DNA of 64,000 nt, taken from assembly GCA_014155875.1 (NCBI GenBank), contig JACEFZ010022404.1, forward strand, positions 419,001 through 483,000, given 5' to 3'. Shown here piece after piece: positions 23,996 through 36,267 of the stretch. The notes under the pieces are model-generated. The model ran no database searches and had not been told where the DNA came from. It was given only the letters and a program-made list of their open reading frames with translations. This stretch comes from Cepaea nemoralis (taxonomy: Eukaryota; Mollusca; Gastropoda; Stylommatophora; Helicidae). The position numbers and the translations under genes are program-made. Every line of letters starts with the position of its first letter. Position 1 is the stretch's first letter.

Positions 23996-24655
23996 CTTTC
24001 GAGCCAGTAATTAATGTATACTGGAAATATGAACTATTAAAGAGCATCGACATTCAAAATGACAATGTGCACTTACATTTGGCTGCCTTCAGCGCAAATA
24101 TATTTTAAAGACTGTAATTAGCTTCTGTCTTGTTAGTTGCTGACTTTGCTGTAAGCAATAAACCAAGTCCCACGTGAGACTTTAGCCGCCATACCCTCTG
24201 GACACAACTGTCAACGGAAAATAATTAACGAAGCTCGATAAGACTATTGTAGCTGGAAGTCGCTAGTTCATCTACTGTGTGCTGGAGATGCCAACGTAAA
24301 GTAGAATATTCTTGTTGAATTACATTATTTGTTCATCGCATATGTCATCACAAACTACCTTTGTTTTATGTTACTACCGGCCAAGATGTCATCGATCACG
24401 TCTAATGAACTGCCTCGGGTTGTCAGGAGATGTAATTATCAAACACAGTTCTCAAATTCTGTGATTAAACGTAGTGCCCTGCAGTGGCAATGCCCGCCCT
24501 TCTCGACAGTAAACATGACAGTGTTACCACCCTACTCGACACAGTAACAACTATAGTATTGACAACCGTTACCATGTTGACCCTTCATAAACAGTTCGGG
24601 GAGTAAATATATCTTATGTGTTTGTCAAATGTGCTCTATATAGTCAGATATCTGA
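23996..24655. other. No gene recognised
   Basis: Unassigned; no coding frame with a recognisable domain and no visible repeat boundaries. Confidence 0.4.
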
Positions 24656-24659
24656 GTTG

Positions 24660-25540
24660 AGTTGAGTTGAGTTAAGAACCGACATCACTGCACTCAGGAC
24701 ATTCCCATACGTGCTCCGTCTCCTCGTTCAACAGCCAGCGAAGAGTCACATTAATAATCGTTCCCACCGCTATCTGATTAAAAGTTCTCCTGGTCTTCCC
24801 TCGCAGTCTTGAGATTCTTCCAGAACCCATGCCGATCCCTCGCAATCTCACTTTGTCCACATATTGGTTCTCAATCTGTTCCTCCGCCTTCTCCACCTGG
24901 TCCCACAAGCGCATGACCACCCCCTCCCCCTCTTGTCCACAGGCAAACTGCCACCAAGAGGTGCATTCCCAGTTAGCCTATCAGCATGTTCATTCCCCCG
25001 CCCCCCGCATGGCCAGGGCAAAATATCCATACAATTCTCACAACCTGTGTCCTCTGAGGCGACAAGAGTCATTCAAAACGAAACATTCCTTTCTCCACCT
25101 TACTAAGCATACTCTTTGAATCCGTAATGAATACAACGTGTGTTGCAGTAGTTTCCTCTAGCCAACGGAATGCCTATGTTACTGCCTCCACCTCCATTCT
25201 CATACTGGAGGTCGTAGTATTATATGCCAGACTCTCCTTTTTCAAGACTCGTCCATTAGCCTTTGCAATAAAGCCTCAACCACTCCGTTTGTTTCTCACC
25301 GCTGACCCATCGGTGTAGATGACTATGTCACCTTAATGTGTGTTACTCTGGATCAGCTGTTGCACTTCAAACTCAGTGCGGCCCGCTGCCAATTCTCTGC
25401 ACTCACGACCCAGTGTTATTATTACATTGTGCCAGTCCGTCATGTCTTCCGGAACTTCAACCCACTCTCTTCCACGATTGATGGTCTCTGGATCACACAC
25501 AAGGTCAGATATCTTCAAGACGTTTACAGTTTAGAGCAAA
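24660..25540 (-). pseudogene. LINE-C2 (subfamily) RNase H fragment, broken
   Basis: A (GTTGA)n run at 24660-24676 is the reversed tail. Minus frames give a C-terminus with CPECSDVGS (24672-24920), then LAGNAPLGG, an acidic EMEVEAV region near 25190 and TDGSAV near 25315, then VQQLIQSN and DPETINRGREWVEVP up to 25518. Order and spacing match LINE-C, but the frame breaks at least three times. It lies in opposite orientation to the C2 fragment at 26362-26835. Confidence 0.82.
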
Positions 25541-25667
25541 AAGTGAGCTCACATCTCAATAACTGGACTGACAAGCGCCTAGAATAATCGGTTGAAATCA
25601 CAAAAATACATATTTATTCAATCGTGTTAAACGTTAATGCATTAAATGGATCAATAAAGCGAGCGCG

Positions 25668-25752
25668 CGCACACACACACGCACGCACGCACGCACGCAA
25701 GCACACACACACACACACACACACACGCACGCACGCACGCACACACACACAA
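25668..25752. repeat. (CA)n(ACGC)n microsatellite
   Basis: CA dinucleotides mixed with blocks of GCAC repeats. Confidence 0.95.
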
Positions 25753-26311
25753 AATAATAAACAAGAAAAGGTCAATAATGCATGTGTCCAAATGATAGCT
25801 TTTAGTATAACTGTAAAGTTAAAAGAAAGACGTCATTGGAAAAAGTAATGTGATCATGACAGCACATTAGAAACGAAAACTTACGATCACTGTTAAAGTC
25901 ACGAATACTGACAGAACAAGTTGAAGTTGCTATACAACAAATGAGGAAAAGTAAAATCCAGGAACAAGTTAACTCACGGTTGAAGAAATTAAAGCTGTTG
26001 GTGAATTGAACATAGACGTGGTAACAAAGCTGTTCATACTCTATCTCTTCATCTCATCTTATTCCTCTTGTAAATTGTGATATCCAGGTGAAGTAATAAA
26101 CAGCGGGTGAGTGCCCATTTATGTGCATCATGTATCGAGATTCCCGTGGACTCTACTATTCAATCTGACCATCGTTTACGTGGTCGATCTCTTTTTCTGC
26201 TTCCATTTTGTCTGTACATCATTGCTTGTTTTGGTATACTGTTAGTTGGTAATCTAGTTACATGGCACGACCATTTAACTTGTTACCTTCTGATAAAATC
26301 TAGTGCTGCTA

Positions 26312-26336
26312 TAACCCCCCCCCCCCCCCCCCCCCC
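26312..26336. repeat. Poly(C) tract
   Basis: About 25 consecutive C within LINE-A copy 2. On the minus strand this is a G run that could form a quadruplex. Assembly error is possible in such a run. Confidence 0.85.
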
Positions 26337-26361
26337 AACTTTAGTCCCAATTTCTTAATTT

Positions 26362-26835
26362 GTATTCTTTTCGGATTCAAAGAGTATGCTTAGCAAGATG
26401 GAGAAAGGAATGTTTCGTGTGGAATGGCTCTCGTCGCTTCAGAGGTCACAGATCGTGAGAATTGTATGGATATTTTGCCTTGGCCATGGGGGTGTACGGG
26501 AGAATGAAAAGGCTGATAGGCTAGCAGGGAATGCACCTCTTGGTGGAATGTTGCCTATGGACAAAGGGGAGGTGGTCGTGCGTTTATGGAACCAGGTAAA
26601 GAAGGCGGAGGAACAGAATGAGAACCCTTATGTGGACAGAATGAGATTGCGGGGGATCGGCAGGGGTTCTGGAAGAATCTCAAAACTGAGAGGGAAGAAG
26701 GAGAACTTGTAATCAGATAGCGGTGGGCACAATTTTTTGTATGACTCTTCGCTGGTTGTTGAACGAGGGGACGGAGCACGTATGGGAATGTCGTGAGTGC
26801 AGTGATGTCGGTTCTTGACTCAACTCAACTCAACA
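26362..26835 (+). pseudogene. LINE-C2 3' fragment with 10-bp target duplication
   Basis: TTCTTAATTT at 26352-26361 and 26836-26845 flanks it, and the tail is (ACTCA)n. The frame starts within RNase H (DSKSMLSKMEKGMFRVEW), passes IFCLGHGGVRENEKADRLAG, loses frame near 26710, and ends with CRECSDVGS-like codons. It is a 5'-truncated insertion in LINE-A copy 2. Confidence 0.9.
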
Positions 26836-28000
26836 TTCTTAATTTATGATTTGCTCTCTTCTTGATACATTGAGTATTTCTCTCAGGAATCTCATTTCTT
26901 TTGTTGTGATTTTTCTATTCTATTCTTCTGTCATTATCCAGATTTATCACCGGTAGCATATAGTTTCATGAAGAATCTTTGTAGAGTACTTTCTTAGTTA
27001 CTATTGATACGTGTTTTTTCTTTAGTATTGATACAATTTGTCCAATGAGATGAATTGCCTTATTGCATCTATTTTCGATCTCGTCTTCTGATTTGCCATT
27101 GTATGTTATTATACTTCTTAAGTATTTGAAGCTCTTTACTTATTTAAAGCGGTGAGCTTTTACATGGATGTTTGTTGTTTTTTCTTCCTTGGTTATAGTA
27201 ATTACTTCTGTTTTACTGATGCAAATTTTTATATTATGTTTCTTTCACACTTCGTTTACAATATTCATGTGGTCTTGTAATTCTGCTTCGGATTTTACTA
27301 TTAGTGATTGATCGACCTGAAATAGAAGTTCTTTAATGTTGTAATTTTGCCACTGGTTCTTCTTCTGTGTTCTGTTCGTCATGCGGTGTTTTTACGGTCT
27401 CTATTTAGCTGGTTTCTGTACATGTGTTGTCTATATACGTTATGAAAAAGAAGGGCGGGTGGGGGGGGGGGGGACAACCTTGTCGCACTCAGGATCTTAT
27501 AGTGAAGAGTTATGAGTGTCCTCCATTTGTTCTCACTATGCATTCACTGTTGTTGTTTAAGTTTGTACGTACGTTTGTTCAATGCTTATTTAATCCATAT
27601 GGTTTAAGGATTTCCCCCAGCTTGTTTCGATCTCCTCTCTCAAATGCCTTTTCTTGGTCAACAAAGGCTTAGTAGAGTGTTTTATCAAATTCGATTTATT
27701 TTTCTATATGTTGTCTAAGGGCAAAGATGGCATCTGTGCATCCTTTAATTTTTTTCTGAAATCCAAGTTGTGTTTCGCTTTGCTGGGGTTCTATTGTAGC
27801 TCGTAATTTTATTTCAATAATTTTGCAACATACATTTCCAGTGTGACTCAAATGTTATTGATACAATAAGAACCAATAGCAGGAGAAAGTATTTGTATTG
27901 TTTGCAGTCTCTTTTACTGCCTTTGTTTCTCAAAATTGGAATAATTATTGCGTATCCTCAGTCTCGTGGTGTCTGTTGTTCTACCCAAACATGGTTAAAT

Positions 28001-28130
<130 letters not shown>

Positions 28131-28149
28131 GTTTACCGATAAAGAGAAA

Positions 28150-31100
28150 CATCATCATCATCATCAAGTGCCGTGCCGGCTGGCGTAGGCGTTCATGGCT
28201 CTCCATAGATCTAGGTCTTTGGTTTTCTGGATCAACTCTGCTGCTGATATTCCTCCATGCCACCGTCTCAATCCATCCAGCATCATTTCTCTTGGTCTGC
28301 CTCTGCCTCTCTTCCCCTCGATCTTTCCAGTTGTTACGATGTTCTCCAATGCCTCTCTTCTCATCAGGTGACCGAAGAAAGATGTTTGTCTCTGTCTTAT
28401 TGTTGTATATAATGTTCTAGTTTCATTAGCCTGTTTCAGGCAGTCGTCGTTAGTTACTCTGGCAGTCTAAGGAATTCGCAACATTCGTCTCAGGAACCAC
28501 ATCTCTGTTGCTTCTAATTTCTTCTTAATTTGTTCATTTACATTCCAAGATTCACTGCCATACAGCAAAATTGGTTCTACATAGCATTTCAGCACTCTCT
28601 TTCTTACATTCAGTGATAGCGACTTATTGCATAAGATACTCTTCATTTTCTGAAATGCGGCTTTTGCCTGCCCTATTCTGCTCCTAATCTCTGTTGTACA
28701 TCTTCCATCTGATGTTATAAATGCCCCTAGGTATCTAAAATTATCCACTTGGTTAAGGATTTTCCCTTCTATTTCTATGTCACATTTTGGTGTCACCATT
28801 TTCTTTGATATTACCATTGTTACTGTTTTCTTGATATTCAAGGATAGTCCTTTCCTTGCACTCTCTGTTACTACAACGTCTAATAATTGCTGTAGGTCTG
28901 TTGAATTATCCGCCACCAATACTGTGTCATCTGCATAGCGTATATTATTTATATTATAACCTCCAACTAGTATTCCTGGCATCTCTTTGATCTCTCTCAT
29001 TATTACTTCGCTATATAGGGAGAAAAGATCTGGTGACAAGACACACCCCTGTCGTACTCCTAGCTTTATCTGTTCGTAACTACCCTCTTTATTTCCCATT
29101 TTAATTGCTGCTACTTGGTTCCAGTAAACATTCTTTATTATTCTTAAATCTTTTCCATCAATGTTGATATCTTCCAACATTTTAATCAGTTCATCATGTT
29201 TTACTTTATCAAATGCCTTAGTATAATCTATGAAGTACAAATATATGTCTCTCTGTTTCTCTATTGACCTTTCTATTAGTGTCCGTAATGTATAAATTGC
29301 ATTGTTTGTGCCCTTTCCTTCCACAAATCCATACTGTTCTTCACTAATTTCCATTTTTATTTTATTTTTGTTTCTTCTCATTATGATTCTGAGTAGAAGC
29401 TTAGTGATATGGTTTATGAGGTTAATTGTACGAAAATCTTCACAATCAATTGCTCCTGGTCTTTTTGGTATAGCTATAAATACAGATTTCAGCATATCAC
29501 TGGGTAAATATCCATTACTGTAAATATCATTCAACATTTTGGTTAATATATCTACTCCAAATTCTCCCAACACTTCTAATTCTTCTATTGTGATTTCATC
29601 TGGCCCAGCTGTTTTTTCCTTTCTTCATACATTTCATAGCGTCAGCGACTTCTTCTTTCAGAATTGGCGGACCTTGTAAGTTACTATCTTCTGATAATTC
29701 TTCCCTTTCTCCGTCATATAATTCTCTTGCATACTCATTCCACCTCTTCATTATAGCACCTGCCTCTAATAATATCTTTCCTGTTTTTGATTTCAAACAC
29801 CCTGTATTTATTCTTATTTTTCTCCCTGTAAGCTCACTGATGTGTCTGTACATATTTTTTGTATCATTAATGGAATTTAATTCAATTTTTTTTGCATTGC
29901 TCGTTTAACCAACTTTCTTTAGCCTTCCCACATTTATCTTTTATTTCTTTATTTATCTTAGCGTATTCTTGTTTGTCATTTTTACTCTGTTTTCTTTTGT
30001 CCATCAGTGTTAAGATTTCTTCATTCAGCCATTTTTTCTTAGCTATTTTGCCTCTCTCCGGTAATACTTCTTTGCTAGTTTGATGAATGGAGTCCCTTAA
30101 CATTTCCCATTGTTCATTTATATTCTATATTTTAGCTATCGCATTGTACCTGTTTTTCACAGTCACTCTGTATTGTTCTTGCAGTTCTTTATCTATTTTC
30201 AGAACCTCTTTATTAAGTCTCATGTTCTTAACCATTTTTCCCCTCTCTTTAATCTTACTTTTATTTGTCCACATAGTGGTACATGATCACTATTACAGTC
30301 AGCACCAGGCATTGTCTTTACATTAATTAAAGCATTTCTATATCTTTTATTAATTAGTATGTAGTCAATTTGGTTTCGTATTTTCTTATCAGGGCTTTTC
30401 CATGTGTACAATCGTCTTTTATGGTGTTTAAACCATGTGTTTCCAATTATCATATCATTGATATTTGCCCATTCTATTAGCTTTTACCCTCTTTCATTTC
30501 TTGTACCTAAACCATAATTCCCCACTACATAGTCCATTTTCCCCTTTCCTACTTTTGCATTAAAATCACCAAGTATTATTTTTATTTCTTGTGATCCAAT
30601 TTGAGCCATCACCATTTCTATTTCGTCGTAAAAGTGTTGTATTTCTTCATCACTACTGCTTGTTGTTGGTGCATATACCTGTATAATATTTATGTCTATT
30701 GGTTTGCCTTTGATTTTTACCATAACTACTCTATCTGAAATACACCAGTATCCATTAATTGACTTGGCTGTTTTTTCGTCTAATATTATTCCTACACCTT
30801 TTTCATGTGTATCCCCTCCAGAATAAATTATTGTGTGATTGTCAGCTATAATTTTGCCCGATCCCTTCCATCTCATCTCACTAACGCCTAGTATATTCAT
30901 TTTCATGCTATCCATCTCTCTTAGAACATTGGTCAACTTTCCTATCTCATTTAATGTCCTAACATTCCAAGTTCCTACTCTAAATTTATTTATTTTAGTT
31001 ATGATTTTGCCATCAGTAGCTGGATGACGGTCTGGTGTCATGACTGTCCCTACCGGACGAGGATGTCCTAAGACAGCCATTAACGTCGTTCACTAACTCT

Positions 31101-31434
31101 GATATATGTTTTGCCATGAAGTCTTGGGAAGATAATGTGGTGGTTTCCTCTTGCCTTCCACATTCACATGGAATGTCTTTTTACCTCTGCCTTTGACAGC
31201 CATTTCCGACTGTAAGGACAAGTGAGTGCCCTGCTCTGCTCAGCTGCAGAGTTGTCCACTTATTCCGGTGGATACTCGGTCCCCAGAGCTGTGTTAGCCA
31301 CACCATGGTGTGTTTCCATCCTCTACCACGGGGAGGTGCAGTTGGGATTTTCCCTTCCTAAAGTTATGGTCTATGACCAAAACTCTCCAGTACTTTTAGA
31401 GGACCTATTGAATTTGCAAAAGAAAAAAAGCTAA
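28150..31434 (-). mobile_element. RTE2 LINE, nearly full length, broken
   Basis: The element reads from a leader at about 31434-31081 through endonuclease and RT to a (GAT)n tail at 28153-28165. Order and motifs parallel the intact RTE1 at 58582, at clearly lower identity, so it is a separate subfamily. The leader holds a GGCAAGAGGAAACCACCAC block near 31142. No target duplication could be fixed with confidence. Confidence 0.85.
28164..31080 (-). pseudogene. RTE2 endonuclease-reverse transcriptase ORF, frameshifted
   Basis: From the ATG at 31080 the minus frame gives the endonuclease: VGTWNVRTLNEIGKL, SEMRWKGSG, QVYAPTTSS and LGDFNAKVGKG (30484-31080). It continues in shifted frames with IRNQIDYILINKRYRNAL and CNSDHVPL (30220-30453). 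The largest intact piece, 28467-29573, carries the [30 protein letters not shown] (motif A), VRQGCVLSPDLFSLYSE (motif B) and RYADDTVLVADN (motif C). The C-terminus (VTTGKIEGKRGRGRPR, MNAYASRHGT) lies at 28164-28364. At least five frame breaks separate the blocks. A one-ORF endonuclease-RT with a simple-repeat tail is typical of the RTE clade. Confidence 0.9.
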
Positions 31435-31641
31435 TACTTATTGTAAAGTTATACAACTAAAAATGATAAGTTTAGTTATTGAAATATCTCCACTAAGGAG
31501 AGAGAAAAAATAGATGAAAATTAAAGTCAAGGAAACCTAGATTTGTCGTTTTTCATATGCGGATAATATCCAATAAAATCGTGGGTTCGGTCTTCCACCA
31601 GTACTGTGATGCGGGCTTAGAGACTGTTTGCGACTACTTAA
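31435..31641. other. No gene recognised
   Basis: Short unassigned spacer between the RTE2 leader and SINE copy 2. Confidence 0.4.
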
Positions 31642-31650
31642 CTTTCTGTG

Positions 31651-31893
31651 GTCGTCTCCCTGGCCTAGAAGTTAACGTCTTTTTCCGTAATCCTGTATAT
31701 TCTCGTGAGTAACTACAGCTGCGCTAGAATCGGCAGCGATTCACGCCGCGCTGGTAACTTACTGGGGTTTGTGAGCCGGTCGATCTGAAAGCAATGGCAA
31801 ACTACTGAGCGTAACCTTGCCTAGTACATCAAAATCAGCTGAAAAATGTTGGTGTTGACTGCATCCCGTAAGGGATATGCAACATAAAAAAAG
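31651..31893 (+). mobile_element. tRNA-type SINE, copy 2
   Basis: CTTTCTGTG flanks it at 31642-31650 and 31894-31902. It starts GTCGTCTCCCTGGCCTAGAAG; TGGCCTAG resembles a pol III A box. The shared module AAAGCAATGGCAAACTAC is at 31788-31805, and an A-rich tail closes the copy. Confidence 0.9.
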
Positions 31894-32030
31894 CTTTCTG
31901 TGAGTGTCTCTTGTGACGACAGCTTGTAGCCTTTCCCAATTGTCCTCGCCTTCTCACACGGAGTGATGAATGGTTCTTAGGCTGCACTTCTCTCCTGTCT
32001 ACTTGATAGACATTATGTTAGATAGACATA

Positions 32031-32272
32031 TGAGCAAATGGATCACCATAGTCTGGTAAGAATGAGGCAGCGAGGTGTGACGAGGGGATCTGGCCGACGA
32101 TCGACGCTCTTAGGAAAGGCGAGACGGACATAAAATCAGATTGCTACTGGAACTATTAGTGTTGGAACTCTTCGCTGGCTGCTGAGGATGGGGACGGAGC
32201 GCTTATGGGAATGTCCCGAATGCTGTGATGTCGGTTCCTAAATCAATTAATCAATCAATCAATCAATCAATC
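32031..32272 (+). mobile_element. LINE-C 3'-end fragment
   Basis: About 240 bp matches the last 75 codons of LINE-C (SLVRMRQRGVTRGS, WECPECCDVGS) and ends with a long (AATC)n tail. One indel breaks the frame near 32110. Confidence 0.9.
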
Positions 32273-32814
32273 ATGTTCAATATGTCGCTATAGTGACGCG
32301 CTTCACTCAATAATGGTTGTAGATGTACTGAACGTGGTATACCTAGTCGATAAGCAGTAGATCTAGTAGGTATGCAGTAGATCTGGTAGGTGTGCAGTCA
32401 CAGCTTAGCCAACAACAATTCACGAAGATCTCGCATAAGCTTCTAGTAGAGAAATAATTAAGATTACCCCCTCCCACACCCACTTATATCCTGGCTCATA
32501 AACACGTTGATCCTCTACTGTAGACGTATGGCAATATGAGGACAAATACATATGTTCTTGGGTTGCCTAGAAGCTAAAATGATCTAGGGAAATGTTCTAT
32601 GGTTCCCTAATGTTGTCGGCCACGTGTTATGGGGGAAAAGATCTACCTCTCAGAGGGAATGAATATAAATCTATTCTCCTTACTCTATGGCCGTGAGTGG
32701 ATGTCCTGCAAAAGGGAATCAATCCATCTAGTCTTCCCCGGTTGGTTAACCCACACAATCACATTTTGTCACAAATCATAATTACATCCCAGTATGTCTT
32801 GCTTTTCTTACTTA

Positions 32815-33030
32815 TCATCATCATTATCATCAAGTGTCCTGCCAGCTGGCGTAGGAGTTCATGGCTCTCCACAGATCTCGGTCTTTGGTGTTCTGGGTCA
32901 ACTCTGCTGATGATATTCTTCCATGCCACCATCTCAATCCATCCAGCATCATTTCTCTTGGTCTGCCTCTGCCTCTATTCTCCTCGATCTTTCCAGTTGT
33001 CATGATGTTCTCCAGTGCCTCTCTTTTAAC
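32815..33030 (-). mobile_element. RTE2 3'-end fragment
   Basis: An (ATC)n tail at 32816-32832 is followed by the complement of the RTE2 C-terminus (TTGKIEENRGRGRP, then RHGT replaced by decayed codons). It closely matches 28150-28365 and is strongly 5'-truncated. Confidence 0.85.
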
Positions 33031-33099
33031 GTATGTGTTATAATTAATGTATATACCTATATAGGAAAGAGACTAGATTGCAATCCTGTCAAGACAAAT

Positions 33100-33225
33100 A
33101 CCTAAATGGCTTGGCTACACGACATAATCGGGACACGCATGCATTCCTGATCCAAGACAGGTGTCCGTGAGAGATGGCGAAATTTGATCATTCAAGCTTG
33201 ACTGCATGTCACATGATGATGATGA
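33100..33225 (+). mobile_element. Possible LINE 3'-end remnant
   Basis: KWLGYTT-like codons near 33103 and a GTGAGAGATGGCGAAATTT block run into CACATGATGATGATG, the usual end of RTE-like LINEs. Only about 120 bp is recognisable. Confidence 0.45.
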
Positions 33226-33935
33226 GTCTCTACCATTCACAGTTTGCTTTAATTTCTTTAAGTTTTAACAGTGAGTAAAATCGTGCCTGCTGCATTTACT
33301 GGCAGCAAAACGTAGTACAAAAATGTAGCATTACATTTCTTAACAAGTAAAGGGCCCTTAAGACATGGGCATATAGTACTAGAATAGAGTAATCGGCATT
33401 CGGTGGGTGATGCGATGAATATCACGCCGGCTGCCTTTATTTTCCAAGACATTTCCTTGTGCCCATGTTATGCGTGGTCAATTTTAAACATTCGAATCCG
33501 CCCCGAAGCGATTCGAATTCATTTAGACAGGAACGATAGACGAGCGCCTAGCCAGTACACTACCGGTTTCCACCCGTAGCATTATATTAACAAAATTCAT
33601 GAATAAATTTCCGTGAAGAAATTTCCTGCTATGTGTCTTATGTAATAGCCGCATCACACTTAATATATCTGAGAGCAAGGAGGAATATTTGTCCTAGATA
33701 TTCCTCACTTTGGAAGCGACGAGTCCAGAGCTGAAGAGGCATTACGTAACATATCTTTAACCTTTCAAGTTTCGTAGTGTTATTAGAGCATTGACAGTTC
33801 TTTCCACTGTATCGTTGCATTTCTGAACCGGTTTCGTATAGCAATGTCTGTAGGGAGTGACCATAGGACATGCTTACATTCACCTCTAGTTGTGTTTGTG
33901 GAATAAGGTTGTTCCAATAATGCAAGTGTTATGTT

Positions 33936-33936
<1 letters not shown>
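33226..33936. other. No gene recognised
   Basis: Unassigned sequence with frames under 100 codons and no known motif. Confidence 0.4.

Positions 33937-34020
<84 letters not shown>
33937..34020. repeat. (ATT)n microsatellite
   Basis: A pure ATT trinucleotide run of about 84 bp. Confidence 0.95.
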
Positions 34021-34082
34021 CGATATATCCAACCACCGGTAAGGGATATTAAAATAATTATGGGATTAGATCAACATTTATA

Positions 34083-34083
<1 letters not shown>

Positions 34084-34134
<51 letters not shown>

Positions 34135-34189
34135 GCCTGCCTGCCTGTCTGCCTGCCTGCCTGTCTGTCTGTCTGACTGACTGCCTGCC

Positions 34190-34266
<77 letters not shown>
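34084..34266. repeat. (CTGT)n microsatellite with CTGC variants
   Basis: A CTGT tetranucleotide run with a central block where CTGC units alternate. The Asp-Arg-Gln-Thr minus frame through it is an artefact. Confidence 0.95.
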
Positions 34267-34267
<1 letters not shown>

Positions 34268-34540
34268 GAAGGGCCTATGTTCCCAATTCTCAATCCTTTG
34301 AAAATAAAGTTTGTTCGCTCCTTCATTTGTTCTATCCTTCTGTCTATGTATGTCTGTGTAAGTGTCTGTGTATCTGTGGGTTTGTGTTCGTCTCTGTCTG
34401 TGTGTGCACCCATGGGAACTTGATCCTCATTTCGTGGTCTGGGCGGCCATCAGGTATGCGAATTACAGTTTGAAGACATCGACAGTTGTCTACACCATTT
34501 ATGTCTGCCAGATATTTAGCCTGTGAATATGTTATGCAAA

Positions 34541-35119
34541 TACGAGGGTAAATTAACAAATGGCTGTAGAAAAATAACTAAATAAGAAAACAACTTGAAA
34601 CCAGTTTATTTTTATACATGCATTGTCCCTTTTATTTCTTAACATAATTTCCACCAGCATTGATGCACTTATCCAATCGTTTTATCAGTCCTCCCAAACC
34701 GGCTGCATAGAACTGCGTGCTCTGTTTTCTAAACCACGTTTTCACTTTACATTCAACTTCGGCGTCATTCGCGATATGACTCCCGCCAAGGTGGGTTTTC
34801 ATTGTTTATGCTGACAAATGTTTATCCCGTAAAGCTGTACATAGCTGGGTAGAAAAAAGTTACGAGTGTGAGTCAATAAGTAAGTCACACAGTTCTGTGC
34901 GCTGGCCGGTAAATGAAAACAAAGCACGCAGTTTTATGCAGCCGGTTTTGGAGGAATGATAAAACGACGGGATAAGCGCATCGATGTTGGTGGAAATTAT
35001 GTTGAGAAATAAAGGGTCAATGTATGTATAAAAATAAACTGGTTTCAAATTGTTCAATTCAATTCAATTAATTATTTTTCTACAACCATTTTTGACTTAC
35101 TTATTAACTTACCCTCGTA
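34541..35119. mobile_element. mariner-type palindromic composite (non-autonomous)
   Basis: TACGAGGGTAA at 34541 pairs with TTACCCTCGTA at 35109-35119, with TA at both edges as Tc1/mariner targets require. Both arms are homologous: each carries, facing outward, the 3' end of a mariner transposase frame (IKRLDKCINAGGNYV on the left arm's minus strand; a parallel GGNYVEK-type end on the right arm's plus strand) followed by a stop. Between the arms, plus-strand codons near 34805-34860 read KCLSRKAVHSWVEK, an internal transposase segment. So three transposase pieces in two orientations share one pair of ends. Confidence 0.8.
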
Positions 35120-36020
35120 TGTTCATCCTGCCCTCGTTTGCAGATGTCTGGGCATCTTATTTTTCCCCAGAACACTAACATACAGTGTTGTTTCATTGTA
35201 TATTGTTATTGTCATATCTTGCTGCAGTCAGGATCTTTCTCATTTGTTGTACCTATGAAAGGTGTCCTTTCATGCTCATTCATTCATTCTGTAGCATGTC
35301 CTTTGCAGAACCTCGCTCCCATAACAACCTTCCGGAAAACCTCTCGATCATAAGCAAGATGTTTTGCGTCTGATACACCCATCTGGAGATCGTCAACCAC
35401 ATCCTGCACCCATCTTCTCTTTGGCCTTCCTCTTCCTTTCTTCCCAGGCATATACCCCTGCATTATTATTCTCTCCAAACTTTCGTGACGTTTCAAGTGA
35501 CCATTTCAATTTTCTTTGTTTTATCGCCTTTAATAGCCAACCTTCTTCAATATTCAGCTCTTGAAGTATGGATTCATTTGTTCTTTTCTTTATCCAAGAT
35601 ATTCTTAGAACTCGTCAATAACACTTATATTCAAAGGCATTTGTGCGCTGTTCAGCTTGTTTAGTAAGTGTCCAGGTCTCAGAGGCGTATCTTGCAATAG
35701 GAAAGATTCATGCTCTTAAAAAAATAATGTTTTTAGTTCTATCTGTCCCACTCCACAATTTATTCAGTTGTTTTAGTCTTTGAAGAGCAATAGATGTTCG
35801 TCTTTTAATTTCTTTCATTGTGTCACAATTGTTGGTAATCAATGAAACAAGATATTCGAAATTTTCCACCATCTCCAATGTTTCCTCAATAACATATATT
35901 TCTTTCACCATAGCAGTTTTATCTGTATGCATTATCTTTGTTTTTGCTATGTTAAGATATAAGTCGTGACTTTCACTATTAAATTGGGTTGATGCTGTTA
36001 GGTTTTCTATACCTTTATGT

Positions 36021-36267
36021 GCCGGTCTCTCAGGCTGAGGGGTTACAACACTTTCTACCGTAATCCTTTTTATCACGCAGAGTCTCGTAGCGGGAGAGAA
36101 CTGGGAGCGGTTCGACCCCCGCTGGTGACTTGCGGGATACTGAGCCGGCCGCTCAGAAAGCAATGGCAAACTACTGAGCGTAATCTTGCCAAGAAATCAA
36201 CAGACAGCTGAAAGATGCTGCTGTTGACAGCGATGTCCTGTAAAGAATATGCACACACAAAAAAAAA
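36021..36267 (+). mobile_element. tRNA-type SINE, copy 3 (best pol III boxes)
   Basis: ACCTTTATGTGC at 36011-36022 is repeated at 36268-36279; the last two bases of the left copy may belong to the SINE start. The insert splits LINE-D. It starts GCCGGTCTCTCAGGC, has a clear B box, carries AAAGCAATGGCAAACTAC at 36157-36174 and ends in CACACA plus poly(A). Copies 1 and 2 align along their length. Confidence 0.93.
36109..36119 (+). promoter_or_regulatory. Pol III B box in SINE copy 3
   Basis: GGTTCGACCCC matches the tRNA-gene B box. It lies about 85 bp from the SINE start, a long spacing like that of tRNAs with a long variable arm. Confidence 0.8.

Larger units (their letters stand above)
26045..27860 (-). 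pseudogene. LINE-A copy 2, RT to 3' end, decayed
   Basis: On the minus strand, 27860 to 26846 matches LINE-A, including LVDQEKAFERGDRNKLGE (motif A, about 27650) and TACTTAAGAAGTATAATA. After the insert at 26362-26835 it continues to the 3' block at 26070-26095. A run of about 25 C at 26312-26336 has expanded within it where copy 1 reads GTGGAG. Many stops make it non-functional. Confidence 0.75.

Noticed and set aside
34078..34413. Asp-Arg-Gln-Thr repeat protein on the minus strand
   Set aside because: It is a translation of the (CTGT)n microsatellite.
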